From positions 3,286,001 to 3,350,000 of the forward strand of contig NZ_CP091285.1 in the NCBI RefSeq assembly GCF_021650975.2: a stretch of 64,000 nt of DNA, read 5' to 3'. The notes under the pieces are model-generated. The model was not told where the DNA came from. It was given only the letters and a program-made list of their open reading frames with translations, and made no database searches. The DNA is from Flavobacterium jumunjinense (GTDB taxonomy: Bacteria > Bacteroidota > Bacteroidia > Flavobacteriales > Flavobacteriaceae). The translations under genes and the position numbers were made by a program. Each line of letters begins with the position of its first letter. Position 1 is the stretch's first letter. Shown here piece after piece: positions 27,186 through 38,995 of the stretch.

Positions 27186-27869
27186 ATGAAAAAATATAGA
27201 TTAATTATAGTAATTCTTTTTCTTGGTTTCAATTTGTTTGCGCAAGTTGACACTAAAAAAAAGAAATTGACAATTCAGTTAAGTAATCCATTTGAAAAAG
27301 AGACTACTTCAACACCTCCTTCAGAATTTTCTTCTTCTTTACCTTCCTTAGAATATAAAAGCACTTTAAATGAAAATAAAAATTATTTAAAGAAATATTC
27401 TACGCTAAACAAGAAAACAAATTCTAAAAGTATACTAGATGAAAGTAATGATTTTGTTAATCTAGGAGATGAGATAAAAGATAAATTAAATAAAGAATTG
27501 GCAGAAGAAGGAAATTGGGAAGATGTTTTTTTTGGAAAGTATAGGGTTACAACTCCGATCATTAAAATTATGACACGTGATTTTGCAGAACCAGATGGAG
27601 ATAGAGTACAAATACTTTTAAACAATCTTATTTTAGTTCAAAGTATTCTTTTGGATGTTGGTTATAAAACTAATTATATCGATTTAAGGGAAGGCGATAA
27701 TTTGTTAGATATATTAGCTTTAAATCAAGGTTTGGCGGGGCCTAATACTGCTACTTTTACTATTTATGATGGTAATGGTAATTTACTAACTACGGATAAT
27801 TGGAATTTAAAAAAAGGTGTGTCAGCTAAATTTATTATTGAATATGTTAAAGAAATAGATAGTAAGTAA
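27186..27869 (+). CDS. Secreted protein of unknown function with conserved C-terminal domain
   Basis: 227 residues starting at MKKYRLIIVILFLGFNLFAQ (signal peptide); I prefer this Met to the ATG 9 bp upstream. A low-complexity, Ser/Lys-rich stretch (~20-85) is followed by a compact beta domain (~105-220): VRVQILLNN-like RVQILLNNLILVQ, LDVGYKTNYIDLREGDNLLDI, ALNQGLAGPNTATFTIYD and WNLKKGVSAKFIIEYV. I have the impression of a widespread Bacteroidetes secreted family with this ALNQG..GPNTA core but cannot name it. Followed by a convergent terminator. Confidence 0.72.
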   Translation: MKKYRLIIVILFLGFNLFAQVDTKKKKLTIQLSNPFEKETTSTPPSEFSSSLPSLEYKSTLNENKNYLKKYSTLNKKTNSKSILDESNDFVNLGDEIKDKLNKELAEEGNWEDVFFGKYRVTTPIIKIMTRDFAEPDGDRVQILLNNLILVQSILLDVGYKTNYIDLREGDNLLDILALNQGLAGPNTATFTIYDGNGNLLTTDNWNLKKGVSAKFIIEYVKEIDSK

Positions 27870-27912
27870 TAAATAATATTATAGATTTTACACTAAATAT
27901 ATATAATAAAAA

Positions 27913-27945
27913 ATGCCCCAAATAGTGTCTAACTTTTTGGGGCAT
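27913..27945. terminator. Bidirectional terminator between secreted protein gene and icd
   Basis: A 10-bp stem ATGCCCCAAA / TTTGGGGCAT with a 13-nt loop lies between convergent genes and has A/T-rich flanks. Confidence 0.7.
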
Positions 27946-27992
27946 GTTCAATTTTGGTCGCTTTTTTTATTGTAATATATTTAATTTGAAGC

Positions 27993-30233
<2,241 letters not shown>

Positions 30234-30256
30234 TTATTAAAAATTTTTAAGCCTCG

Positions 30257-30264
30257 CAAATATA
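30257..30264 (-). promoter_or_regulatory. -7 element of the icd promoter
   Basis: TATATTTG on the minus strand, ~42 nt upstream of the icd ATG. No convincing -33 TTG. Confidence 0.45.
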
Positions 30265-30467
30265 GTAAATTATGATGTTTTTTAATGTGTTTTTGTTTTC
30301 TAAATTACTGTTTTAGCAATTTGATAATATAATTATATTTTTTTATTACAATTCTGAAATCAAAATAATAATCGTAGTATTTTTTAGCTTTTTTAAGCAT
30401 GTGTTTTTTTTATAGTAGCATAAATAAAAATAATATAACCTATTCTGTATCATGTGAATAATTGTAT

Positions 30468-30475
30468 TACTTTTG
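30468..30475 (+). promoter_or_regulatory. -7 element upstream of the adhesin-like gene
   Basis: TACTTTTG fits TAnnTTTG and lies 28 nt before the ATG at 30504. It overlaps an upstream in-frame ATG (30462), which therefore cannot be the start if this is the promoter. Confidence 0.45.
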
Positions 30476-30503
30476 CACCGCTTTTAACCCCTTTTTTACA
30501 AAA

Positions 30504-31886
30504 ATGAAAAAAATATTGCTATTAACCATTGCATTTTGTTTTCCTTTTTATTTGTTTTCTCAAGTTGGTATTGGAACTACATCTCCAAGTCCTTCTTCTG
30601 CTTTAGAAATAAAAAGCACAAATGCGGGATTGCTTATCCCAAGAATTAGTCTTTCATCTACTACAGATCATACTACTATTACTAGCCCTGAAACGAGTTT
30701 GTTAATTTACAACAAGTCTAATGTTTCTGATGTTACTCCTGGATTTTATTACTGGGATTCCACTTGGAAAAGATTGGATAACCCTAGTTCTGGTATAGTA
30801 GGATCTTCTGGTGGTTGGAATTTAAATGGAAATTCATTGACAACAGGAAATGAGTATTTTGGTACATCAAATTATAACCCACTAAATTTCAGGGTTAATA
30901 ATAAAAATTTTGGAAGATTTCATCCAAATGGTGGTTTAGCATTAGGCTCTAATGCTGTAGCAAATGATAATAGTGCTATTGCTATTGGAACAAACGCTAG
31001 TGCAACTACATCAAATGAAGCTATCGCAATAGGTTCGTCTTCATCTGCAAGTGCATATCAATCTATTGCTTTTGGAGTTAGTTCATCTGCTTCAGGAAAC
31101 GAAACTATTGCATTAGGAAAGAGATCTTTGGCCTCGGGTTATAGATCAACTGCTATTGGAGTAGGAAGTAACTCTTCAAATAATAACTCTACTGCAGTTG
31201 GTAATTCATCTGTAGCATCAGGTGAACAAGCAACTGCAGTAGGTACAGAAGCAACTGCAAGTGGTCAAAATGCTACAGCAATTGGATATCAAGCAAAAGC
31301 GAATCAAGCTAATTCTATTGTATTAGGAAATTCTACGAATAATAACAATAAAGTTGGAATAGGTACAAATACACCAGATGAACGTCTGCATGTTAATGGT
31401 TCTGTTAAAATTGTAGATGGAAATCAAGGAGCGGGAAAAGTCCTTGTCTCTGATGCAAATGGAAAAGCTACTTGGACAGATATTAATGATACGAAGACTT
31501 ATGGTGAAATTTTTAGAAAATCAAATTTGGTGTTATCTTCTGGAGCTATTAACTTAGGTACAAATGGAGTTGGAAGTGGTGTAACGCAGAACGGTACCAA
31601 TATTCAGGTGCAAACAACTGGTTTATATAGAATTTCTTATACTGTTTCATTACGAAAAAATTCTGGGAGTTCAACTAATGTAGAGTTCTATTTAGGAATT
31701 TATGGAAGTGAGATTGCAGGTACAAGAACTTATGCGTCAGTATCTAATGGTGAAACAAGAACTGTATCTTTTGTAAAATTGGTTAATTTAAATGCCTATC
31801 AAGCAGTTTCAATCTACTCTTCTTTGTCAGATTCAAACATAAATTTATTAAGTGGATCAAACTTAATCGTTGAGTTAGTTAAGTAG
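30504..31886 (+). CDS. Secreted adhesin-like protein with YadA-head repeats and C1q-like C terminus
   Basis: 460 residues starting at MKKILLLTIAFCFPFYLFSQ, a signal peptide; the ORF extends 42 bp further 5' but without signal-like sequence. After a segment typical of Bacteroidetes surface proteins (VGIGTTSPSPSSALEIKS) come about nine YadA-head-type repeats of ~14 residues (NSAIAIGTNASATTSN, NETIALGKRSLASGY, QATAVGTEATASGQ, NATAIGYQAKANQ). Next is a KVGIGTNTPDERLHVNG linker. The last ~115 residues (LVLSSGAINLG to LIVELVK) look like a C1q/TNF-type jelly roll. There is no YadA membrane anchor and no T9SS domain, so the export route beyond the inner membrane is unclear. Tail-fibre or adhesin architecture; ligand unknown. 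Confidence 0.82.
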   Translation: MKKILLLTIAFCFPFYLFSQVGIGTTSPSPSSALEIKSTNAGLLIPRISLSSTTDHTTITSPETSLLIYNKSNVSDVTPGFYYWDSTWKRLDNPSSGIVGSSGGWNLNGNSLTTGNEYFGTSNYNPLNFRVNNKNFGRFHPNGGLALGSNAVANDNSAIAIGTNASATTSNEAIAIGSSSSASAYQSIAFGVSSSASGNETIALGKRSLASGYRSTAIGVGSNSSNNNSTAVGNSSVASGEQATAVGTEATASGQNATAIGYQAKANQANSIVLGNSTNNNNKVGIGTNTPDERLHVNGSVKIVDGNQGAGKVLVSDANGKATWTDINDTKTYGEIFRKSNLVLSSGAINLGTNGVGSGVTQNGTNIQVQTTGLYRISYTVSLRKNSGSSTNVEFYLGIYGSEIAGTRTYASVSNGETRTVSFVKLVNLNAYQAVSIYSSLSDSNINLLSGSNLIVELVK

Positions 31887-31926
31887 ATTATTTTTTTAAT
31901 TGTAATTTTGGGTTTTAATATTATAA

Positions 31927-33222
31927 TTGAAAAATTTGAGAACATCCATAATTAAACATATTTCTAATACAGAAAACTTTAAAAAACAACTTCTACATTG
32001 GTCTAACCAATTTAGAGAAGTTGTTTTTTTAGATTCTAATAATTACACTCATAAATATTCTAGCTATGATTTAGTTTTCGCAGTAGATGCCTTTACATCT
32101 ATTAAAACGGATTATCATAATGCATTTGAAGATTTATATCAATACCAATCGCATAGTAAAGATTGGCTTTTTGGTTATCTTTCCTACGATTTAAAAAATG
32201 ATACAGAAGTACTTCATTCTAAAAATTTAGATAACTTAGAATTTCCTGATGTGTATTTTTTTCAACCAAAGAAATTGTTTTTTCTAAAAGGGAATGCTTT
32301 AGAAATTCAATATTTAAATATGTGCGATGATGAAGTTGATGATGACTTTAATGCGATTATTAATTTTCAGTCTGAATTTACAAATTATGAATCTTCCATC
32401 GCTATTCAACAAAGAATTGATAAAGAAAACTACCTATCTAAAGTGGGTAAAATGTTAGAATATATTCATCGAGGTGATATTTATGAAGCTAATTTTTGCA
32501 TGGAGTTTTTTGCAGAAAATACCACAATAGATCCTGCATTTGTTTATCAAAAACTAAATGAAATTTCGGAACCTCCTTTTGCTGTTTTCTTTAAAAATAA
32601 GGACAACTTTTTAATGTCCTCATCACCAGAAAGATATTTGAAAAAGGAAGGTGACAAAGTAATATCACAGCCAATAAAAGGAACAGCAAGAAGAAGTTTT
32701 GATATTGAACAAGATAATTTTTTAAAAGAAGATCTAGGAAAAAACACAAAAGAACGTTCGGAAAACATAATGATTGTTGACTTAGTTCGTAATGATTTGT
32801 CTCATACAGCTAAAAAAGGAACAGTAAAAGTTGAAGAATTGTGTGAAGTTTTTACTTTTAAACAAGTCCATCAAATGATTTCTACAGTTGTTTCGGAAGT
32901 AGAAAATACAATCTCTCCAATAGAAATAATAAAATCTACTTTTCCAATGGGAAGTATGACTGGAGCTCCAAAAATTTCAGCAATGAAAATTATTGAAGAA
33001 TTAGAAGAAACGAAACGTGGATTGTATAGTGGAGCAGTGGGCTATTTTTCTCCTACAGGTGATTTCGATTTTAATGTTGTTATTAGAAGTATACTTTATA
33101 ATGCGAAAAATAATTATCTTTCTTTTTCTGTTGGCAGTGCTATAACTGCACAATCTAATCCTGAAAATGAATATGAAGAATGTTTGCTTAAAGCGAAAGC
33201 AATGTTTGAAGTCTTGAGTTGA
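31927..33222 (+). CDS. pabB: Aminodeoxychorismate synthase component I (PabB-like), TTG start
   Basis: 431 residues. PabB aminates chorismate to 4-amino-4-deoxychorismate for folate synthesis, using ammonia from PabA. The chorismate-binding core is clear: IHRGDIYEANFCMEF, SSPERYL, QPIKGTARR (the PIKGT lysine marks PabB rather than TrpE, which has PIAGT), ENIMIVDLVRNDL, STFPMGSMTGAPKISAM and GLYSGAVGYF. There is no PabC lyase fusion. No ATG lies in frame at the N terminus; TTG at 31927 (or 31936) is the only sensible start. PabA is not in the window. tilS follows ~100 bp downstream. Confidence 0.9.
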   Translation: MKNLRTSIIKHISNTENFKKQLLHWSNQFREVVFLDSNNYTHKYSSYDLVFAVDAFTSIKTDYHNAFEDLYQYQSHSKDWLFGYLSYDLKNDTEVLHSKNLDNLEFPDVYFFQPKKLFFLKGNALEIQYLNMCDDEVDDDFNAIINFQSEFTNYESSIAIQQRIDKENYLSKVGKMLEYIHRGDIYEANFCMEFFAENTTIDPAFVYQKLNEISEPPFAVFFKNKDNFLMSSSPERYLKKEGDKVISQPIKGTARRSFDIEQDNFLKEDLGKNTKERSENIMIVDLVRNDLSHTAKKGTVKVEELCEVFTFKQVHQMISTVVSEVENTISPIEIIKSTFPMGSMTGAPKISAMKIIEELEETKRGLYSGAVGYFSPTGDFDFNVVIRSILYNAKNNYLSFSVGSAITAQSNPENEYEECLLKAKAMFEVLS

Positions 33223-33322
33223 GTTTTTCAATTAGAGTAAAAAAGAGAAAAGAATTCAATTAAACAGGAGTTTTTCAGGTAATTATTAACGAACTTCAAA
33301 TACAAAATCAATACGTAATCTA

Positions 33323-34633
33323 ATGTTAAATAAATTCAAACAACATTTAAAAAATGATTTTTCTTTTTTAAAGAATAAATCTATTTTTTTGGCAGTAAGC
33401 GGAGGATTGGACAGTATGGTAATGTTGCATCTTTTTCAACAATTAGAATATGATATTGCTATTTTACATTGTAATTTTCAGTTGAGAGGGAAAGAGAGTG
33501 ATGGAGATACTGATTTTGTAATAGACTATGCAGAACAATTTAATATCGCTTGGGTAATAGGTCATTTTGATACTAAAGCGTTTGCTAAAGACAATAAATT
33601 ATCTACTCAAGTTGCAGCACGAGAGTTACGATATGATTGGTTTTTAGAACAATTAGAAGAAAAAGAGTTCGATTTTGTTGCGACAGCACACCACGCAGAT
33701 GATGATTTAGAAACGTTTATAATCAATTTAAGTCGTGGAACAGGGATTGAAGGTTTAGTTGGAATTCCAGAAACGAATGAAGCTATAATTCGTCCACTTT
33801 TGCCATTTTCTAGAATTGAAATTGAGGACTATGCAAAACAAAATAATCTAAAATGGCGAGAAGACTCTAGTAATGCTTCAGATAATTATTTAAGAAATAA
33901 AATCAGACATCATGTTGTTCCTCAATTAAAAGAACTAAGTCCTACTTTTTTACAGAGTTTTATAAAAACACAAGACTATTTAAGTCAAGCAAACTCCATG
34001 ATGGAAGATGCAGCTATGATTGCTTATATGAATATTGCAACCCATAATGGAGATGAAATTCATTTTGATATTGAGGCAATGAAAAATATACCTAGGCTTG
34101 AAGGTTATTTGCATTTTTGGTTTAAAAAATACGGATTCACAGCTTGGAAAGATATTTTAGAACTATTAGATGCACAAACAGGAAAAAAAGTTAATTCTGC
34201 TTCACATTTGTTGTTAAAGAATCGTAAAGTATTAGTTTTATCAAAAATTAAAATAAAAAAAGCACTAGAGAAGGTGTATAGTATTAAGAAAGATCAAGAA
34301 AATCTTAAAATTCCCTTAAATATTACCTTTTGTAACATAGGTTACATAACTAACTCGAATAACAATATTATATTTGTTGATGCTGAAAAATTAAATTATC
34401 CATTAGAGATTAGAAAAAAACGTGAAGGCGATGTTTTTCATCCTTCGGGTATGAATGGAAAGAAGAAATTGAGTAAGTACTTTAAAGATGAAAAATATTC
34501 ACTTTTAGAAAAAGAAGAACAATGGTTGCTTATATCAAACAATGAAATTGTTTGGGTTATTGGGAAAAGAGCCGATCAGCGTTTTTTAGCAAATGAAAAA
34601 ACAATAAATACTCTAAAAATAGAACTTAAATAA
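33323..34633 (+). CDS. tilS: tRNA(Ile)-lysidine synthase
   Basis: 436 residues. TilS converts C34 of the CAU-anticodon tRNA-Ile to lysidine so that AUA is read as Ile, an essential step in most bacteria. The PP-loop [13 protein letters not shown] (~24-36) binds [22 protein letters not shown] and RPLLPFSR follow as expected, and the C-terminal TilS domain contains [28 protein letters not shown]. The stop overlaps the dsbD start by one base (TAATG), implying translational coupling. Confidence 0.96.
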   Translation: MLNKFKQHLKNDFSFLKNKSIFLAVSGGLDSMVMLHLFQQLEYDIAILHCNFQLRGKESDGDTDFVIDYAEQFNIAWVIGHFDTKAFAKDNKLSTQVAARELRYDWFLEQLEEKEFDFVATAHHADDDLETFIINLSRGTGIEGLVGIPETNEAIIRPLLPFSRIEIEDYAKQNNLKWREDSSNASDNYLRNKIRHHVVPQLKELSPTFLQSFIKTQDYLSQANSMMEDAAMIAYMNIATHNGDEIHFDIEAMKNIPRLEGYLHFWFKKYGFTAWKDILELLDAQTGKKVNSASHLLLKNRKVLVLSKIKIKKALEKVYSIKKDQENLKIPLNITFCNIGYITNSNNNIIFVDAEKLNYPLEIRKKREGDVFHPSGMNGKKKLSKYFKDEKYSLLEKEEQWLLISNNEIVWVIGKRADQRFLANEKTINTLKIELK

Positions 34634-36729
34634 TGAAGAAATTTTTAACCTTTTTTATACTATTAGTTTCCTTTATTGGAAATTCGCAGATTTTAGATCC
34701 AGTGAAATGGACTACGAAAGTTGTTCAACTATCAAATGATGAATTTGAGCTGGTAATGAACGCTAAAATAGATAATGAATGGCACATGTATTCGCAATTC
34801 ACTCCAGATGGAGGAGCATTACCAGCAGTATTTGAATATAGAAATGCAAAAGGGAATTATACTTTAGTAGGAAAAACTAAGGAAAGTACTTATAAAAAGA
34901 TTTTTAATGATATTTTTGAAGTAGATGAATATTATTTTGCAAATACAGCACAATTCAAGCAAAAAATAAAAGTTACGAATACAAAACTTAAAGAAGTAAA
35001 AGTATATTTAGAATATCAAGCATGTAAAGAACAATGCATTCAGCAAGATAAGACTTTTATATTTAAACTACCTGAAATAAAAGAAGTAACAAAAGTAGAA
35101 GAAAAAACAACTGAATCTCCAGTGATTAAAGAAGAAAAAAAAACTGAAGAAGTTGCTGCTGTTATTGAAGAATTAGTAGAAAAAGACACTTCAGAAACTA
35201 AAGTCGATAAAAATAGAGAAGACGTTAAACAAGTTGATAAAGCAACAAGTGAGGTTAGCACTAAAAATGAAAATCCTGATGATGAGATTAATAATTGGAC
35301 ATTATTTTTATTAACTTTAATAGCTGGAATTTTTGTAACATTTACGCCATGTGTTTTTCCAATGATTCCAATGACCGTGAGTTTTTTCTTAAAACAAAGT
35401 GCTAATGGAGATAAAAAGAAAGGTAGACTTAATGCACTAATGTATGGTGTGTTTATAGTGCTAATTTATGTACTGATTTCATTGCCTTTCCATATTTTTC
35501 AAAGTTTGAGTCCAGATATTTTTTATGAAATATCAACAAACCCTTATTTAAATATTTTTTTCTTTATTGTATTTGTAGTATTTGCAATTTCATTTTTAGG
35601 TGCTTTTGAAATAACAATGCCATCAGCATTAGCAAACAAAGTTGATAATGCTTCAAATAAAGGTGGTTTTGCTGGAATTTTCTTTATGGCATTAACATTA
35701 ATAATTGTTTCATTTTCTTGTACAGGCCCAGCTTTAGGAGCTGTAATTGGAGGAGTGTTGTCAACCGATGGTGGCGCAACTTTATTAACGATTGCAATGC
35801 TTGGTTTTGGTTTAGGTCTAGCATTTCCATTTATGATATTTGCATTATTTCCAAGCATGATGGGTAATTTGCCAAAATCGGGTGGTTGGTTAAACACAGT
35901 AAAAGTTGTTTTTGGTTTTATAGAATTAGCATTAGCATTTAAGTTTTTGTCAATGGCAGACTTAGTTATGGATTGGCACATTTTAGAACGTGAAGTGTTT
36001 ATTGTTATTTGGATTGCTATTTTTATTGGTTTGGCGTTATATCTTTTTGGGAAAATTACCTTACCTCATGACAGTCCATTATCTCATATTTCTGTAGGTA
36101 GATTGCTTTTAGGATTAGTTTCACTTTCATTTTCAATTTATTTAATTCCAGGTCTTTGGGGGGCACCATTAAATATTATAAGTGGTTTTCCACCACCAAT
36201 GACTTATAGCGAAAGTCCAAATGGAGTAGGCTTTAAAAGTACTCTTACAAATAGTACAACAACAAATGAAAGCTTACCAGAGCATGCTCATTATGGACCA
36301 CACAAAATAATTGCTTTTCATGATTATGACGAAGGTTTAGCATATGCCAAGAAAGTCAATAAGCCAGTTCTAATTGATTTTACAGGAAAAACGTGTGTTA
36401 ATTGTAGAAGAATGGAAGAGTTAGTTTGGGCTAAGCCTGAAATTCTTTCAATTTTAAATGAAGAAGTTGTTTTGATTTCTTTGTATGTGGATGATAGAAC
36501 TGAATTACCAGAAGATAAAAAATATTCAAGTGATAATGGAAAAGAAATTAATACGTATGGTAAAAAATGGAGCGATTTAGGAATTACTAAATATAAAGCA
36601 AATATCCAACCATATTATATATTAATGAAGCATGACGAAGGGAATTTAAATAAGCCCGTAGGATATACACCAGATGTATCTGAGTACAAAGCTTGGCTTG
36701 AAGAAGGAATAGCTAATTTTAAAAAATAA
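34633..36729 (+). CDS. dsbD: Thiol:disulfide interchange protein DsbD
   Basis: 698 residues. DsbD carries electrons from cytoplasmic thioredoxin across the inner membrane to periplasmic thiols. Three parts are visible: a signal peptide and N-terminal alpha domain (~20-150) with the Cys pair [10 protein letters not shown]; a Glu/Lys/Thr-rich linker (~155-215); an eight-helix membrane domain (~225-525) with [11 protein letters not shown] and [13 protein letters not shown] holding the transmembrane Cys residues; and a C-terminal thioredoxin-like gamma domain (~555-698) with [13 protein letters not shown] (CxxC). Length is somewhat above E. coli DsbD because of the linker. Coupled to tilS by a one-base overlap and followed by a very strong terminator. 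Confidence 0.94.
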   Translation: MKKFLTFFILLVSFIGNSQILDPVKWTTKVVQLSNDEFELVMNAKIDNEWHMYSQFTPDGGALPAVFEYRNAKGNYTLVGKTKESTYKKIFNDIFEVDEYYFANTAQFKQKIKVTNTKLKEVKVYLEYQACKEQCIQQDKTFIFKLPEIKEVTKVEEKTTESPVIKEEKKTEEVAAVIEELVEKDTSETKVDKNREDVKQVDKATSEVSTKNENPDDEINNWTLFLLTLIAGIFVTFTPCVFPMIPMTVSFFLKQSANGDKKKGRLNALMYGVFIVLIYVLISLPFHIFQSLSPDIFYEISTNPYLNIFFFIVFVVFAISFLGAFEITMPSALANKVDNASNKGGFAGIFFMALTLIIVSFSCTGPALGAVIGGVLSTDGGATLLTIAMLGFGLGLAFPFMIFALFPSMMGNLPKSGGWLNTVKVVFGFIELALAFKFLSMADLVMDWHILEREVFIVIWIAIFIGLALYLFGKITLPHDSPLSHISVGRLLLGLVSLSFSIYLIPGLWGAPLNIISGFPPPMTYSESPNGVGFKSTLTNSTTTNESLPEHAHYGPHKIIAFHDYDEGLAYAKKVNKPVLIDFTGKTCVNCRRMEELVWAKPEILSILNEEVVLISLYVDDRTELPEDKKYSSDNGKEINTYGKKWSDLGITKYKANIQPYYILMKHDEGNLNKPVGYTPDVSEYKAWLEEGIANFKK

Positions 36730-36730
36730 G

Positions 36731-36776
36731 CAATAACAAAAAATCCCATTCTTACGAATGGGATTTTTTGTTATTG
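36731..36776. terminator. Perfect 21-bp bidirectional terminator overlapping the racemase stop
   Basis: The left arm 36731-36751, a 4-nt loop (TTAC) and the right arm 36756-36776 are perfectly complementary over 21 bp, with A6 and T6 tracts inside the arms. It serves dsbD on the plus strand. Its right end overlaps the last two codons of the convergent racemase gene. Confidence 0.85.
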
Positions 36777-37844
36777 CACTATTTTTTCGATATAATCAGA
36801 ATTTAAGAGATACAATGCACCCATATATTGTAGTTTAAAGGATACTAAATCACCTACTTTATAGTTCTTTTCAGATTTAGTAATATCAATTACCATCATG
36901 TCAGAACTAGCATCTACAATAGTAATGTTTGGATTGTCAGGTTCTAAATATTGTGGTTGCATATCTAATAATCCAATATCAAGAATAGCTCTTAATGATG
37001 TTGCTCCTAAATCAGTTTCATCTGTTATTTCATAGGTATTTCCTGCTACATTTTCACCTAATTCACCAATTGGATTATCGGGTTTTTCTGTAATTTCAAT
37101 AACCTCTGCATATAATTTAAAAACATCGTTGTGCATTCCTTCTATAGTTTCTCCAGTAAATAAATCTTTTGCAAAAAATAATGCTTCACCAATTCTAAAG
37201 TGATTCACAGCCATGGGTCTTGCATTTTTAAGCATTAATGGAATAGCTACAGAAGTTCCTCCAGAAACCCAAGGTATTTTTACATTAAATTTGGCTTCAA
37301 TCAATTGTTTGTATAAACTTAACTGTATTAATTTATCTTGTGTTGGCATTACACCACTTAAACAATTTAAATTTGTTCCAATTCCTCTAATCTCTATATT
37401 TGGAAAACTAAATACTTGTTCGTAGAAGTGTAATAATTCTTCTCCTAAAACTCCTTCACGTAAATCACCCATTTCTATCATTATGATGATTTTATGGACT
37501 TTATTTTGACGTTTTGCTTCTTCAGAAAGCATTTGAATCGTATAAATTTCAGTGTTGAAACTTACATCAGCATATTGCACTATTTTTTCAATATTTCTTT
37601 TAGATGGTGGTTTTATATATACCGTTTGAATGTTTGGATCTAATTTTTTTATTTTTTTTAAATTACTAATTCTAGAATCGTGTAGTTCTCGTACACCTAA
37701 ATTAATTACTTCTTTAATGAAAATTGTATTACCGCAAAGTAGTTTAGTAACAACACCCCATTGAATACCTCTTTCTCTGAAAATTGTATTTAAGAAAGTA
37801 TAGTTTTCTTGTAATTTTTGACGGTATAATTTTAAAAATGCCAT
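36771..37844 (-). CDS. Alanine/ornithine racemase-family PLP enzyme
   Basis: 357 residues. The N-terminal alanine-racemase TIM barrel is visible, with the PLP lysine in WGVVTKLLCGN (~34), the segment GVRELHDSRISNLKKI, a phosphate-binding-type GIGTNLNCLSG and VSGGTSVAIPLML. This layout fits the ornithine/alanine racemase-like branch rather than true Alr: there is no C-terminal Alr tyrosine motif. The substrate is therefore uncertain; ornithine, serine and other D/L amino acids are options. It starts 2 bp downstream of the alr stop codon, so alr and this gene are almost certainly co-transcribed. Confidence 0.85.
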   Translation of the reverse strand: MAFLKLYRQKLQENYTFLNTIFRERGIQWGVVTKLLCGNTIFIKEVINLGVRELHDSRISNLKKIKKLDPNIQTVYIKPPSKRNIEKIVQYADVSFNTEIYTIQMLSEEAKRQNKVHKIIIMIEMGDLREGVLGEELLHFYEQVFSFPNIEIRGIGTNLNCLSGVMPTQDKLIQLSLYKQLIEAKFNVKIPWVSGGTSVAIPLMLKNARPMAVNHFRIGEALFFAKDLFTGETIEGMHNDVFKLYAEVIEITEKPDNPIGELGENVAGNTYEITDETDLGATSLRAILDIGLLDMQPQYLEPDNPNITIVDASSDMMVIDITKSEKNYKVGDLVSFKLQYMGALYLLNSDYIEKIVQ

Positions 37845-37846
37845 TA

Positions 37847-38995
37847 TTATATAGTTTGTCTTGGAATTGTTTTAGATATTCTTGTTAATAATTCATAATT
37901 CAGTTGATTACTCAAATCACTGAATGAAGCAACACTCAAAGATAGTGCATCTTGCTTACCAATTAACACGACTTCATCACCTTTTTTTACATGTTCAACT
38001 TCTGTAACATCTATCGTTAACATATTCATATTTACTGTTCCAATAAGCATACAGCGTTGTCCGTTAATGAGAACGCGGCCTTGATTACTTAAGGAACGAC
38101 TATAACCATGTGAATATCCTAACGGAATAGTTGCAATTTTCATGTTTTCTCTCGCCATAAAACTTGTTCCATAGCCTATAAATTCACCAGATTTGACTCT
38201 TTTAACGCTCATTACTTCCGATTTCCATGAAATAACACGCTCTAATGGGTCAATTTTTTTCTTCTTAGTGTTTAAATAACTCACTAATACTTCTGGACTT
38301 GGCCATAAACCATATTGTAATATACCAACACGTACTAAATCCATTCTTGTTTCTGGAAACATCATCGATGCTGCAGAACAAGCAGAATGTCTAATTTCTG
38401 GTTCTATTCCGTGTGATTTAATAATTTGGTCAGCTTTGTTGAAAATTTCAATTTGTTTGGAAACTCTATAGTAATTAGCAATGCTTTCTGCGCCCGCATA
38501 ATGTGTACAAAGTCCTTTGAAATAGATGCTCTCTTTTTCTTTAATAATAAATTGTGCAACTTTTGAAATCGTTTTTATATCAAAACCAGTTCTATTCATA
38601 CCCGTTTCAACCTCAATATGAATTATTGCTTTTTGTTTTAATTTTTTGGCTGTTTTTGTAGCTTTCGCTAATCGGTAACGTTCAAAAACAAAGAATTCGA
38701 TGTTGTTTTGTATCACCCATTTTAAATCATCATCTGCAACAAATCCCATAATTAGTATGGTTACTTTTTTTCCTAAAGTATCAAATACAATTTTAGCTTC
38801 CTCTACATCGAAAACTGAAAAATGTGTAACTCCATTACTATAGGCCATTTTAGAAAATTCTGCTAAACCGTGACCGTACGCATTTCCTTTAACAACAGAC
38901 GACAGAATTACTTTGTTACCAAATGTTTTTTTGATGAAATCGATATTCTTTTTATGCGCTTCTTTATTTATTGTAATCGTTGAATTTTTATGCAT
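37847..38995 (-). CDS. alr: Alanine racemase
   Basis: 382 residues. It makes D-alanine for peptidoglycan. PLP-binding K36 lies in SSVVKGNAYGHG; the C-terminal beta domain has the catalytic Tyr in EFIGYGTSFMA, and RVGILQYGLWPS is present near the middle. Its first bases overlap the 3' end of the M20 amidohydrolase gene by 8 bp and its stop is 2 bp from the next racemase-like gene, so the three genes form one tight minus-strand operon. Confidence 0.95.
   Translation of the reverse strand: MHKNSTITINKEAHKKNIDFIKKTFGNKVILSSVVKGNAYGHGLAEFSKMAYSNGVTHFSVFDVEEAKIVFDTLGKKVTILIMGFVADDDLKWVIQNNIEFFVFERYRLAKATKTAKKLKQKAIIHIEVETGMNRTGFDIKTISKVAQFIIKEKESIYFKGLCTHYAGAESIANYYRVSKQIEIFNKADQIIKSHGIEPEIRHSACSAASMMFPETRMDLVRVGILQYGLWPSPEVLVSYLNTKKKKIDPLERVISWKSEVMSVKRVKSGEFIGYGTSFMARENMKIATIPLGYSHGYSRSLSNQGRVLINGQRCMLIGTVNMNMLTIDVTEVEHVKKGDEVVLIGKQDALSLSVASFSDLSNQLNYELLTRISKTIPRQTI

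Noticed and set aside
30504..31886. Adhesin-like gene considered as a trimeric autotransporter
   Set aside because: It has YadA-type head repeats but no coiled-coil stalk or C-terminal membrane anchor; the C terminus is jelly-roll-like.
35544..35981. 145-codon minus-strand ORF inside dsbD
   Set aside because: Its Pro/Asn/Lys-rich sequence mirrors hydrophobic codons of the DsbD membrane domain; there is no independent support.
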